Source of the DNA: CAUPWF01 sp036656615
GTDB lineage: Bacteria; Bacillota; Clostridia; Lachnospirales; Lachnospiraceae
Assembly (NCBI GenBank): GCA_036656615.1
Contig: JAVXHY010000002.1
Coordinates: 62,001 to 126,000, forward strand
Direction: 5' to 3'
DNA: 64,000 nt
Shown in pieces: positions 54,001 to 60,497 of this stretch. The position numbers were made by a program, and so were the translations under genes. The notes under the pieces are model-generated. The model searched no databases. It had not been told where the DNA came from and saw nothing but the letters and a program-made list of their open reading frames with translations. Positions within the stretch are counted from its first letter, which is position 1, and every line of letters starts with the position of its first letter.

Positions 54001-54059
54001 GCAGTCTTATCCGGATACTGCATCACAATATCTTTCAATCTCTCTGTGAACACTCTCAT
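45069..54059 (-). CDS. Trimodular non-ribosomal peptide synthetase A-T-C-A-T-C-A-T-R
   Basis: A 2996-residue NRPS. A1 (about 5-480, YTSGSTGVPKG), T1 (FFNIGGDSIKVL, about 515), C1 (FHHIVFDG, about 691), A2 (YTSGTTGTPKG, about 1150), T2 (YDAGLTSIGAV, about 1527), C2 (FHHIICDG, about 1703), A3 (YTSGSTGKPKG, about 2160), T3 (FFELGGTSLSAS, about 2543) and a reductase (TGATGFLGIHIL about 2635; Tyr/Lys in EYIWTKFYAEE). No epimerase or thioesterase is present. The reductase predicts release as aldehyde or alcohol. By-eye specificity residues of A2 (D-A-M-F-L-G-V-V-Y-K) resemble aliphatic (Ile/Leu/Val) codes; A3 (D-V-L-T-F-I-G-I-G-K) is unassigned; A1 lacks the Asp that binds the amino group. The first gene-level overlap (ATGA) couples it to the RsbW-like gene upstream. 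The product is unknown. Confidence 0.95.
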   Translation of the reverse strand: MRVFTERLKDIVMQYPDKTAIVDMEGERETTYKELDELSDKIAAWIVENHVEQGSLVPVLLPRKMEFVAATIGILKAGSGFVPLSYEYPPERCSFIQSQCKASLIMQEEFIEKAKAKNLTFTPHIYHESDVALVIYTSGSTGVPKGIVHSNKALYCSADRIAKIMRLTQEDSYLSNVPYNFIAIVIDIFANLFEGVTIHIHSEKGYKDVRRIEEYVLKHQITAFFLSPQMLKIYENKSPSLRLVLTGSERLIHVCGHGYDLINVYGSSETAGSTSYFRVDKPYENTPIGKPDEGVKIYVLDADGNQVKEGETGEICITGPMANGYLELPEKTAEVFVENPFSIGEDDKILYHSGDLGKFLPDGNLLYVNRKDWMVKINGQRVETGEIEAIMNSLSYVRAGVVKNFENQYGQTYLCGYFQLFEDAKVANATAVIEAEFKKKLPEYMIPQFLVQMERLPLNINGKIDRVLLTAPDTSTFKKEYEAPVTEEENVLCAVFERILDCGIVGVNDDFFNIGGDSIKVLMVQEACSGLTSDVVFKGRTPKEIAKLWKKDEGFDWDNYREEREYYPLTDSQMGVYLECVAEPESTMYNIPLAFHAPKESGLQIEKLERALKETVLAYPVFHVVIDTTGGEISMKKQIPGEIHVQRLTAKMSELRNIKEEFVRPFDLEKGPLFCLAIVETEEAYEILVDFHHIVFDGSSAKVFGHALSAAYEGQEITKEDLDAFVLSIYDEKANDRPEYAQATQWFEETMGGLEIDSNLIPDYKDVPAKQEPAGRYSVFLQEELSDSKIEYFTKEKGITENTFFLGAFGYALAKASGSEESMFCSVNNGRHDPGFADTIGMLVRTLPLYIRCQEDLFLEEYLRNVQEGFFGAMSHDICHFGELVSKLGVSSDIMFVYQAEMLNGITVGDTFLKMENLAVGAQANLTVHVFKKQGGYEIHMEYRRNMYKEETIRRFANLFVMILKGFIVESQLKGISLIEEEEISLLDSFNQTELSFCEEETIVSLFRKAAGKFPEHTAVVAGEQTLSYRELDERSEKIAQYVHHLGLGREDVVSILVHRSVDMAAVPLGVMKAGCAYQPLDASYPKERLNFMMADARCKLLICDESLENQADEYHGKVLYVSEIDGCSIEQKYTLSEPEPEDLMILLYTSGTTGTPKGCMLTQGNLVQFCSQHQKMAKIDEHTLTAAYASFGFDANMMDMWATLTCGAGVHVIMEELRLDVIAMAEYFKENHINVAFMTTQVGRAFALNLREHPCPDLRTFLVGGETLVPMEPPKGVTLYNVYGPTETSVYVTSFAVKEKMDNFPIGTANYNTKLYIADKWNRRLPIGVPGELVIAGRGVARGYLNRPDLTEEKFTPNPFCNESGYNRIYHSGDIVRYLPDGNIEFIGRRDGQVKVRGFRIELTEVEGMIREYPQIQDATVIAKDAPTGGKMICAYIVSNQTIDISALNAFIAEQKPPYMVPAVTMQIEKIPLNVNSKVDKRALPVPEIKAEASEPPQTETQQKIFDLVKGVLGHEQFGITTDIYDAGLTSIGAVRLNVDLSDAFGKAIKIKDLKEHKTIKALEVFLLSSVGEENSTYEIQQDYPISKTQEGIFVESMANMDTTIYNIPILMKLSEEIELSRLQRALLCAIEAHPYIKTTMHMNENGDLIQKRNDKDKIEIPMIEGLDQEQLVHPFNIMGDRLFRISIHKADANYLFMEFHHIICDGTSLSLFLQDVDRAYQGETVSPETYTGFEIALEEGRLRKGNSYQQAKAYYERIFKGCDTDFLPAKDGVGGKEKTGNIRFESAEKAAVLKQYCDDNRITMNALFTAAFGFVVSKYVYKDEAVFTTIYNGRNDSRMAKTMGMFVKTLPVYCQMEKDQKIISYINDVKEQLMEAMEHDSYSFGEISREFGIKADILFAYQGEEFVFDYLGGTEVERIPLTLNTAKEPINIDVFIEHDSVIYTSEFREDMYSTQMMEGLLDAFAKAVSAFTEKTYLKEVSMLSKDAFSKLETFNDTDVEMEQVTANILLERQAAKRPDQIAVIANGVQRSFAELNADANRIANSLLEQGLKPEEMVGLMLERSVYAYAVRQGIMKAGGAFLTIDPEYPEERITYILEDSKAPYVIVSAKTAEEKKKTLHNCFAAVLILEELLKCDNPQNPVPDITPDSLAYCIYTSGSTGKPKGVMIRHRNLINYVHDHPVNTETAAYVKYATVSLALAAFTFDVSILEECIMLYNGITVCMANSEEIHNPMALSELILKNGVNVLTCTPSYIMNIVDMEEMAPALKKIALFNIGAENFPASLYEKIRKLGTEAVILNGYGPTETTIGCTLETITQGKVTIGRPMANMKMVMLDKSGNMVPPGVPGEMMILGDGVGKGYIGKPDLTAEKFVTLLDLPAYHSGDMARWNYDGKIEFMGRIDNQVKLRGLRIELDEVENVMNKFNGVNSSVVVVKGEGERQFLCGYYTAAKKLAPEELKTHMSRYLTEYMVPSVLVQLEVLPLTANGKIDKKALPEPSMSGNEKKEIHKPETRIQEQLHAIFAFALGYGDFGIDENFFELGGTSLSASKIAMKCMTEKIPVAYADVFQYPTVKELAAYAFHDNDTEQSEKEPMIQRPVGKKPVSMAIFDALSHNDLKFVDEVKKEEIGDILLTGATGFLGIHILYEYIKGYDGIAYCLVKRKSDLGARDRLKSLLFYYFEDNFEELFEKRVQIVEGDMTDETVVDQLKNVPFDTLINCAACVKHFSADDTLERINVGGVRNMIAVCKDMDRRLIQISTVSIAGENVDKKLPEYKRLKENELFFGQSINNEYIWTKFYAEEEMLLAIAEGMRGKIIRVGNLMSRARDGEFQMNSLTNGFMRMLRGYVAIGKYMISGMDSDAEFSPIDSTAQAVLKLAGTNDAFTVFHAYNSRMLQMGDVIAALNERGLPVEVVSDGEFEEALTDAMEDQEKSLMVSGLISYLSSNTEHSIALIDAQNQFTTQTLYRLGFRWPIADENYLKNAIGQLKELGFFSVEE

Positions 54060-54466
54060 AGCTTATCCTCCATTTGTATTTTCAAGGTTAAAATGTTTTT
54101 CTCTGCCTTTCGTTCATAACCCATAAAATCCATACAACTCTTCACAAAATAAATACCAAGTCCACCAATAGGACGAATTTCAGCAGGAAGTGAAATATCC
54201 GGATCCAGTTGCTCCAATGGATTATACGCAACTCCGGAATCTATAAACTCCATTACAAGACTGCCATCTTCCATCCAGCAGTTGATTTGTACAGTCCCCT
54301 CTGAATTCAAATAGGCATATGCCGCTATATTTGAAAACACTTCCTCTACCGTTAACTCTACACGGTTGTATCCTTCTTTCAAACCATTCTCCTTTGCAAA
54401 TGCACCTACAAAGTCAATTGCTTCATAAAGAAATTCCTGTTTTGCTGGGAGCGTTATCTTCTTCAT
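54056..54466 (-). CDS. RsbW-like anti-sigma regulatory kinase (HATPase)
   Basis: A 136-residue GHKL ATPase: N-box ELTVEEVFSNIAAYAY, G1 FIDSGVAYNPL and G2 GGLGIYFVKS. Proteins of this type bind a target (often a sigma factor) and phosphorylate a STAS antagonist. The final ATGA overlaps the NRPS start, so it is the regulator nearest to synthesis. No sigma factor is encoded nearby, so the target could be a distant sigma factor or another protein (inference). Confidence 0.88.
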   Translation of the reverse strand: MKKITLPAKQEFLYEAIDFVGAFAKENGLKEGYNRVELTVEEVFSNIAAYAYLNSEGTVQINCWMEDGSLVMEFIDSGVAYNPLEQLDPDISLPAEIRPIGGLGIYFVKSCMDFMGYERKAEKNILTLKIQMEDKL

Positions 54467-54475
54467 AGCTTTTTC

Positions 54476-54769
54476 TCAACTTTCTTCTATCATAAGCATT
54501 TTGTTAAATCCACTCATCTTCATAACCTCTAACACTGGAGCAGAAGGATTCTTAACCACCATAGGTGCCTTGTTTTCATCCGATTTTTTCTTGCAGACTA
54601 AGAGTGACCGAAGTCCGGCACTTGATATGTAGGACACCTCTGTCAGGTCAACAATCAGTTGCCGAAAGGTTTCACCTTGTATGTATGCCGTTAATTCAGG
54701 TGCCGTAATGCTATCAAGCCTCCCCTCTGGTTGGATTGTTAACTTGCCATTTTCTTTGAATGTTTTCAT
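54476..54769 (-). CDS. STAS-domain anti-sigma factor antagonist
   Basis: A 97-residue SpoIIAA/RsbV-like protein. The phospho-acceptor site is YISSAGLRSLL (Ser near 53). I start it at 54769 (MKTFKENGKLTIQ) because the ribosome-binding site AAAGGAG overlaps the earlier in-frame ATG at 54787. It lies nine bases upstream of the RsbW-like gene and 45 bases after the phosphatase stop. It is the switch partner phosphorylated by the kinase and dephosphorylated by the phosphatase. Confidence 0.9.
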   Translation of the reverse strand: MKTFKENGKLTIQPEGRLDSITAPELTAYIQGETFRQLIVDLTEVSYISSAGLRSLLVCKKKSDENKAPMVVKNPSAPVLEVMKMSGFNKMLMIEES

Positions 54770-54814
54770 ATCATTACTCCTTTCCAAAAGTATTTTTAGA
54801 TGTATCGGCTGCCC

Positions 54815-56758
54815 TTATTCTACAACCAGAGCCAGCATCGTGATATCATCAGACTGCTCTGTACCTTTTGTAAATTCCATTATATTTGTTTCCAGTTTTG
54901 TCACCGTTTCCTTACTGGAGACATCGCTTTGAAATGATTCCACTATACACTGAAAAAGGCGGTCATTTCCAAAAAATTCTTTTCCCATACCTTCAGCTTC
55001 ATTTACCCCATCTGTATAAATGAAGAGTTTGAATTTCTCCTCGTAGTTCACGGTACAAAGGTGGTACTCAATATTTTCCATTGGTCCTAGCACAAAGTCT
55101 GCTTCTTCGTTGAGCCACTGCACCCTTCCATCACAGCAGCAAACAGGGGGATTATGTCCCGCATTCGCATATAGCATTGTCTTTTCTTTCCTGTCTATAA
55201 TGGCTGCAAACGAAGTCACAAACATCATTGCCTGATTATTCTTTGAAAGGACATCGTTCACACGAGAGAACATTTCGTTAGGCAAAAGTGTACAACTGGC
55301 ATCAATAAGTGTCTTTGCCTGCACCATAAACATAGCAGCAGAAATATCTTTTCCCGAAACGTCTGCAATACATACAAATACTCTGTTTTCATCTAACTGT
55401 ACAAAGTGGTAAAAATCTCCTCCAACTTCCTTGGCTGGCTTTATATATGGTACCAAATCAAATCCTGTACCTGTCCACTTCCCTGGCAGCATTCCCTGCT
55501 GAATATTCCTTGCCACAGAAAGTTCCGCTGCTAACCGCTCCTCCTTCATCGTCCGAAGCCGAATATCCTCCACAAATCCACGAATATTTTCTGCCATATG
55601 ATCCACGGCCATAGACAGATTATCAAGCTCCGTATTGGTCTTTCTAAGAATCAGCCGCTCTTTAGAAAGCTCCTGATCCTCTACAAATCCAGCCGCGTAT
55701 TCCGCCACTATTACTGCCGGTTTAATTACATTTTTTTGAATAATATACAAGATTACAGAGAGAATATTTATCAAAATTGTTCCTGCCACAGCCATATTTG
55801 TAAATACGCGAATCCATAACTCGCTCATGCGTGACACATCATATCCGATATGCGAAAGGTCTGTATACAGCATCTGAAACGATGATATGGTGTAGTAGCT
55901 GATAACTGCACCTAAGATAATCAAAAACAGTAGGATAAAGTATGCTGCCAAACCGCTCACCGGATGGTATAACACCGATGATTCACTACATTTCTTGTTG
56001 CTGATGTGTTTCATCGGTAAAACCGCCACCATCGCTGATACCGCCAAAAACAGTATACACAGCACCATGACAACTGGTTCTTTTCTATATTCTGGATTCC
56101 ATGTTAATACTGCTAGAACCACAGACAATCCCCCAGCCAAAACACCAAGAACAGCGTCAACTACATATCCGTTTCCTCTGGATTGCTGCTGATAAACGCC
56201 CTCTGGTATGTGAGGTACCATATGAAACTGAACCGTACATATATGGAAAATTAACATTCCTCCCGAAATTGATAGATTATAGTACTGCAGTGCCACCGGA
56301 AGAAAAAATTTCCCATAAACAATCCCGCCCAGAATAAGACCTGAGGAGGCGATGATACCGACAGATATACTTCCAGATAATAACGTGATGAACACAAATT
56401 TTAAAAATGCTCCCGGAGAGTCAAGATATCTAAGTGATTTATCTTTCCCCAAAAATAATGTATGCCATAATTTATAAGGAAACCAAGCCATGGAAAAGTT
56501 CCCTAAAAATCCAAACACACAGTACATATCAATTCCGGTATACAAATCTCTCGCCAGATTCCCCAACGCACATGCCAACGCTCCCGGAAATCCATAGAGT
56601 AACCCAACTACCACCGCAATAAGTCCAGTAAATCGAATCTCCGAAAAACCATCTGGAAACGTGAACGTCAAATTAGGCATGGACAATATGTAGCAAAGAA
56701 CACCTATGGCAACAAAAGTCCATACTTTCTTTACCCCTTTATACGCAGTCTTTTTCAA
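54815..56758 (-). CDS. Membrane-bound SpoIIE-family PP2C phosphatase with S-component-like sensor
   Basis: A 647-residue protein. The N-terminal third has several membrane helices with FPDGFSEIRFTGLIAVVVG...GFPGALACALGNLARDLYTG, which resembles ECF-transporter S components. Two more helix groups (to about 340) and a HAMP-like linker follow. The C-terminal SpoIIE domain (about 400-647) shows EVGGDFYHF, IADVSGKDISAAM, YANAGHNPP, YTDGVNEAEG and SDDITMLAL, with the metal-binding aspartates. It should dephosphorylate the STAS protein. The start is TTG at 56758, with GGGGGA five bases away; the frame opens 57 codons earlier without a site. It is the first gene of the phosphatase-STAS-kinase-NRPS-GNAT run. 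Confidence 0.85.
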   Translation of the reverse strand: MKKTAYKGVKKVWTFVAIGVLCYILSMPNLTFTFPDGFSEIRFTGLIAVVVGLLYGFPGALACALGNLARDLYTGIDMYCVFGFLGNFSMAWFPYKLWHTLFLGKDKSLRYLDSPGAFLKFVFITLLSGSISVGIIASSGLILGGIVYGKFFLPVALQYYNLSISGGMLIFHICTVQFHMVPHIPEGVYQQQSRGNGYVVDAVLGVLAGGLSVVLAVLTWNPEYRKEPVVMVLCILFLAVSAMVAVLPMKHISNKKCSESSVLYHPVSGLAAYFILLFLIILGAVISYYTISSFQMLYTDLSHIGYDVSRMSELWIRVFTNMAVAGTILINILSVILYIIQKNVIKPAVIVAEYAAGFVEDQELSKERLILRKTNTELDNLSMAVDHMAENIRGFVEDIRLRTMKEERLAAELSVARNIQQGMLPGKWTGTGFDLVPYIKPAKEVGGDFYHFVQLDENRVFVCIADVSGKDISAAMFMVQAKTLIDASCTLLPNEMFSRVNDVLSKNNQAMMFVTSFAAIIDRKEKTMLYANAGHNPPVCCCDGRVQWLNEEADFVLGPMENIEYHLCTVNYEEKFKLFIYTDGVNEAEGMGKEFFGNDRLFQCIVESFQSDVSSKETVTKLETNIMEFTKGTEQSDDITMLALVVE

Positions 56759-57092
56759 AATGTTCCCCCATCTTTCTACTTTATATATACGGTTTAATAT
56801 ATACTTACTATAATAAATCAAAAACAATATAAAGTAATATTTTTTGCACGAAAAGTTGCTTTTTCTGCTTGAAATGTAGATGTACTCATGAATTTTTTTA
56901 AAAATGGAGCCTCTCATGTATAAATACACGGGCTTCTAGTATCCTGCTCAATCTTTCATTTTGGGAAAAGCAGACATCTCAATAATTTATTTCGGTGATT
57001 TCTTCCTCTTTTACCTTATAATATTGTTACTCTTCCTATTTTTTTTATTGTATCATGTTCTTTAGGTTATATCCACAAATATATATGCATCA
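56759..57092 (-). other. A+T-rich spacer upstream of the phosphatase gene
   Basis: About 330 bases without a gene between the tsf terminator and the phosphatase start. It is very A+T-rich with ATATATAC-type tracts; several weak -10-like boxes occur but I cannot support one promoter. The region is the likely control point of the NRPS operon. Confidence 0.5.
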
Positions 57093-57096
57093 AAAA

Positions 57097-57135
57097 ACTC
57101 CTCACAAACAGTGTGTTACACCATTTGCAAGGAGT
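57097..57135 (-). terminator. Terminator of rpsB-tsf
   Basis: ACTCCTTGCAAA and TTTGTGAGGAGT form the main stem; a smaller inner pairing (TGGTGTAACACACTG) extends it. Six T follow on the minus strand. It lies 32 bases after the tsf stop. Confidence 0.88.
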
Positions 57136-57167
57136 GCTTTATTACATTATTTTTGATAAAACTTTTC

Positions 57168-58091
57168 TTATTTACCCATCTGTGCTGCAACTTCTTCTGC
57201 AAAATTTTCAGATTTCTTTTCTAATCCTTCACCAGTTTCAAAACGGATGAATTTTACAATTGACATCTTAGCTCCTGCTTCTTTTGCAACTTTATCTAAA
57301 TATTTGCCTACTGTTAATTCAGAATCTTGAACATAACCTTGCTCTAATAGACAAATTTCTTTTAATTCCTTATTCAAACGTCCAATAATCATCTTTTCGA
57401 TAATATTATCTGGTTTTTCAGGGTTTTCAATCTTTGCCTGTGCTAATAAGATTTCTTTCTCATGTGCTTTATATTCTTCTGAAACTTCAGCTTGTGATAC
57501 GTATTTTGGTGACATTGCAGCAACCTGCATTGCAATGTTTTTCAAGCATGTCTTTACTTCATCATTAACAACATCGGTTTGTGCTTCAATTAAAACGCCA
57601 ATTCTTCCGCCGCCATGAATATAAGATACAACACAACCATCTTCTATTTGAATTTTTTCAAATCTTCTGATGTTTAAATTCTCACCAATAACTGCAATTT
57701 TATCAGTTAATGCATCTTTTACAGTCTTGGTTGTGTCTACTTTCCAAGGTTCAGAAAGAAAAGCTTCCATATCAGTTGCTGATGTATCAACAGCTTGTTT
57801 TGCCACATCTGTAACAAATGTCTGGAACTCATCATTTTTGGCAACAAAGTCTGTTTCTGAATTCACTTCAACAATAGCTGCAATTTTATCTTCGTTAACT
57901 ACTGCTTTAACTAGACCTTCACTTGCAATTCTTCCAGCCTTTTTTTCTGCCTTTGCCTGACCATTTTTTCTTAGGTATTCTACTGCTTCATCAATATTAC
58001 CATCTGTTTCATTGAGAGCCTTTTTACAGTCCATCATTCCTGCGCCTGTTATTTCTCTTAATTCTTTTACCATACTTGCGGTAACTGCCAT
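57168..58091 (-). CDS. tsf: Translation elongation factor Ts
   Basis: A 307-residue guanine-nucleotide exchange factor for EF-Tu. The N-terminal MVKELREITGAGMMDCKKALNETDGNIDEAVEYLR and the core SETDFVAKNDEF are typical. It follows rpsB by 26 bases in the conserved rpsB-tsf operon. Confidence 0.97.
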   Translation of the reverse strand: MAVTASMVKELREITGAGMMDCKKALNETDGNIDEAVEYLRKNGQAKAEKKAGRIASEGLVKAVVNEDKIAAIVEVNSETDFVAKNDEFQTFVTDVAKQAVDTSATDMEAFLSEPWKVDTTKTVKDALTDKIAVIGENLNIRRFEKIQIEDGCVVSYIHGGGRIGVLIEAQTDVVNDEVKTCLKNIAMQVAAMSPKYVSQAEVSEEYKAHEKEILLAQAKIENPEKPDNIIEKMIIGRLNKELKEICLLEQGYVQDSELTVGKYLDKVAKEAGAKMSIVKFIRFETGEGLEKKSENFAEEVAAQMGK

Positions 58092-58117
58092 GATTATTTT
58101 CCTCCATTATCTATGTC

Positions 58118-58852
58118 TTAAGCTTCTACTGTAACTTCCACTTCTTCTGCTACTTCTTCTTCACCTGTAGCACCTTGATTTGCTTCAATTACTGCATCTG
58201 CCATTTTTGCAACAATTAATTTAACAGCTCTGATTGCATCATCATTTCCTGGAATTACATAATCTAATTCTTCTGGGTCACAGTTTGTATCTGCAATACC
58301 AATCAATGGAATTCCTAAAGTATGTGCTTCTTGTACACAGATTCTTTCCTTCTTAGGATCTACGATAAAGATTGCATCTGGTGCTTTCTTCATGTTCTTA
58401 ATTCCACCTAAGTTTCTTTCCAGCTTATCCCATTCCTTCTTAATTTCAATAACTTCTTTCTTAGGTAATACGTCGAAAGTTCCGTCTTCTGACATTCTTT
58501 CGATATCTTTTAAACGATTAATTCTACTTTGGATTGTCTTAAAGTTGGTCAACATACCGCCCAACCATCTTTCGTTAACATAGAACATTCCACAACGCTC
58601 TGCTTCTGACTTAATTGCATCCTGAGCTTGTTTTTTAGTTCCAACAAAAAGAATTGTTCCGCCTTCATTTGCTACTTCTGAAATAGCATTGTAAGCATCA
58701 TCTACTTTTCCAACTGATTTCTGTAAATCGATAATATAGATTCCGTTTCTTTCTGTGTAGATGTATTCCGCCATCTTAGGGTTCCATCTTCTAGTTTGAT
58801 GTCCAAAGTGAACACCTGCTTCTAATAGTTGTTTCATTGATATAACGCTCAT
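58118..58852 (-). CDS. rpsB: Small-subunit ribosomal protein S2
   Basis: A 244-residue protein starting MSVISMKQLLEAGVHFGHQTRRWNPKM, with the family motifs YIIDLQKSV, NERWLGGMLTNF and GIADTNCDPEELDYVIPGNDDAIRA. A GGAGGAAATAAC site precedes the start. The C-terminus is acidic (EEVAEEVEVTVEA), as in many clostridia. Confidence 0.97.
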   Translation of the reverse strand: MSVISMKQLLEAGVHFGHQTRRWNPKMAEYIYTERNGIYIIDLQKSVGKVDDAYNAISEVANEGGTILFVGTKKQAQDAIKSEAERCGMFYVNERWLGGMLTNFKTIQSRINRLKDIERMSEDGTFDVLPKKEVIEIKKEWDKLERNLGGIKNMKKAPDAIFIVDPKKERICVQEAHTLGIPLIGIADTNCDPEELDYVIPGNDDAIRAVKLIVAKMADAVIEANQGATGEEEVAEEVEVTVEA

Positions 58853-58993
58853 GTTATTTCCTCCATTTGGTTTTACTTCCGTATGTTTCTTTGCTGCACT
58901 GACTTCTTTTCTTTATGTGCACACTTCTCTTAAGACCTGTTTCTTCTAAAACTTGGCACCCTTAAAAGCAACCACATACGTGTTTTTTGCGAC
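58853..58993 (-). promoter_or_regulatory. rpsB leader (candidate S2-controlled 5' UTR)
   Basis: About 140 untranslated bases separate the promoter from rpsB. S2 leaders that bind S2 are known in other bacteria; I see no specific structure I can name here. Confidence 0.3.
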
Positions 58994-58999
58994 TCTAAC

Positions 59000-59029
59000 A
59001 TTGTATCATGAGTCACTATCATTGTGCAA
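59000..59029 (-). promoter_or_regulatory. Promoter of rpsB-tsf
   Basis: TTGCAC at 59024-59029, 18-base spacer, TACAAT at 59000-59005 on the minus strand. Confidence 0.65.
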
Positions 59030-59045
59030 GGGCTTTTTCAATAAA

Positions 59046-59083
59046 CTTTTGATTATGAGTGAATGGCATAGCTGAATTGTTAT
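59046..59083 (-). repeat. Hairpin repeat, copy 3 (inverted, diverged)
   Basis: Read on the minus strand it has TAACAATTCAGC, TATGCCATTC and CATAATCAAAAG, the elements of the repeat at 39726-39774. It lies between the rpsB promoter and the terminator at 59127-59153; no gene is present here. Confidence 0.6.
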
Positions 59084-59126
59084 GATTATTGTTTCGGTGC
59101 ATCCATCTGTTTCGATACATATTTTA

Positions 59127-59153
59127 AGGGTCGAAACAAAGTTTCGACCCTTT
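59127..59153 (-). terminator. Terminator of the NlpC/P60 gene
   Basis: AAGGGTCGAAAC and GTTTCGACCCTT form a 12-bp perfect stem with a 3-base loop and T-runs on both sides. It lies 20 bases after the stop codon. Confidence 0.9.
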
Positions 59154-59173
59154 TTATAAATTCACTTTACGAT

Positions 59174-60247
59174 TTACCAATATCTTACGTATACCGATGC
59201 TCTAACTGGACTAATACAAATAGGTACACCTTCTTGCTGTGCTTCAATCATCTGTCCGCCACCTATGTAAATTGCAACATGTCCAGGTGTCCAGGCAATG
59301 TCTCCTGGCAATGGATCACTGACACGTCGACCACCTGCTAACTGACCAGTATCTACTCGAGCAATGGTAATTCCTGCAACAGCATGACAATACTTTGTAA
59401 GTCCAGAACAATCCAATCCTACTCCCGGTTCATTTCCACCCCATACATATGGAACTCCAAGCTGTGAATAGGCTGCACTAACAATAATGCTAGCTACGCT
59501 GGAATCACCTGATCCCCCGCCTCCAATAGAAGGTGGTGGTGTTGGGATTGTGTTTGAAGGATTCCATCCATTGGAAGAACCTTGTCCACCATTGGAAACT
59601 ACTGCCTGTTGTCTTGCTGCTTCTTGCGCTTTTGCTGCTTCCTCTGCCGCTTTAGCTGCAGCTGCCTGTAATTGTGCATCAAAATCTGCCATTTCACCAC
59701 GTTTTGATTCAATGGTAGCTGTTAAATTATCTTGTTCTGTATCATATTCAACATTCATTTTCTTCAAATTTGTCATTTCTTTTTCCAAATTTGTCTTCAT
59801 CGTCTCAATATCTTGCTTTGTTTCCACATAATCTTGAAGCATCTTGCGATCCTGTGAATGAATTGCTGATACGTATTCTGCTTTATTCAACATCTCTGTA
59901 ATACTCTTAGAAGATATTAAATTCTCTAAAAAGCTTGTATCACCATCTTCATACATGTACTTGATACGAAGCTTCATATCTTCATATTGCTTTATTTCCT
60001 TTTCCTGTGCATCTTCCAACTCTACATTCGCTGTCTTGATTGCGATGCCTTTATCCGTCATTCGTTGTTCCAAATCCTGCATCTTAACCATTACTTGTTT
60101 TAATTCTTCTTGTAGATTATTCACTTCACTCTCAGTAGATGCTTTCTTTTGCTTTAAATCATCTACACCCGGAGCTGCAAAAACTGGAGTTACAAGTAAT
60201 GAACTTACAACTGCTACCGTAATAAATGTTTTCATAAATTTTCTCAT
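59174..60247 (-). CDS. Secreted coiled-coil NlpC/P60 peptidoglycan hydrolase
   Basis: A 357-residue protein: signal peptide 1-24 (ending TPVFA), a long coiled coil (about 28-200, many Glu/Lys/Gln heptads), an Ala-rich hinge and a Gly/Ser/Pro linker, then a C40 domain (about 255-357). The catalytic Cys is in LDCSGLTKYC and the His in TPGHVAIYIGGG; the third catalytic position is in MIEAQQEG, where Glu stands in place of the frequent His. This PcsB-like layout fits a divisome-type D,L-endopeptidase. The start follows AGGATGG. It is a single-gene unit between its promoter (60439-60467) and terminator. Confidence 0.9.
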   Translation of the reverse strand: MRKFMKTFITVAVVSSLLVTPVFAAPGVDDLKQKKASTESEVNNLQEELKQVMVKMQDLEQRMTDKGIAIKTANVELEDAQEKEIKQYEDMKLRIKYMYEDGDTSFLENLISSKSITEMLNKAEYVSAIHSQDRKMLQDYVETKQDIETMKTNLEKEMTNLKKMNVEYDTEQDNLTATIESKRGEMADFDAQLQAAAAKAAEEAAKAQEAARQQAVVSNGGQGSSNGWNPSNTIPTPPPSIGGGGSGDSSVASIIVSAAYSQLGVPYVWGGNEPGVGLDCSGLTKYCHAVAGITIARVDTGQLAGGRRVSDPLPGDIAWTPGHVAIYIGGGQMIEAQQEGVPICISPVRASVYVRYW

Positions 60248-60438
60248 ATATCACCCATCCTATTCCTTATTCTGTATTCATGTCCCCACATAAATCTACA
60301 TTTAGCATACTACACTTGATTACTTTTTTCAATCATTTTGCGAATATATTTCTCTCTTTTATATCAAAAAGATACAAAAAGCACTCTAAACTTTAACTTA
60401 GGAGATTCTTGTCATTTTGTTTTTCTTATTATGGGTTC

Positions 60439-60467
60439 ATTATAGATTACTTTGTAAAATTTTGCAA
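60439..60467 (-). promoter_or_regulatory. Promoter of the NlpC/P60 gene
   Basis: TTGCAA at 60462-60467 and TATAAT at 60439-60444 with a 17-base spacer. It predicts a leader of about 185 bases (60248-60432), in which I see no recognisable riboswitch. Confidence 0.75.
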
Positions 60468-60497
60468 TGTTTTTTAATGCTTTCGTAACATTTATTG

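Noticed and set aside
60248..60432. Riboswitch (c-di-AMP type) before the NlpC/P60 gene
   Set aside because: Such genes often carry one, but this leader is A+T-rich and lacks the conserved helices and motifs I would expect.
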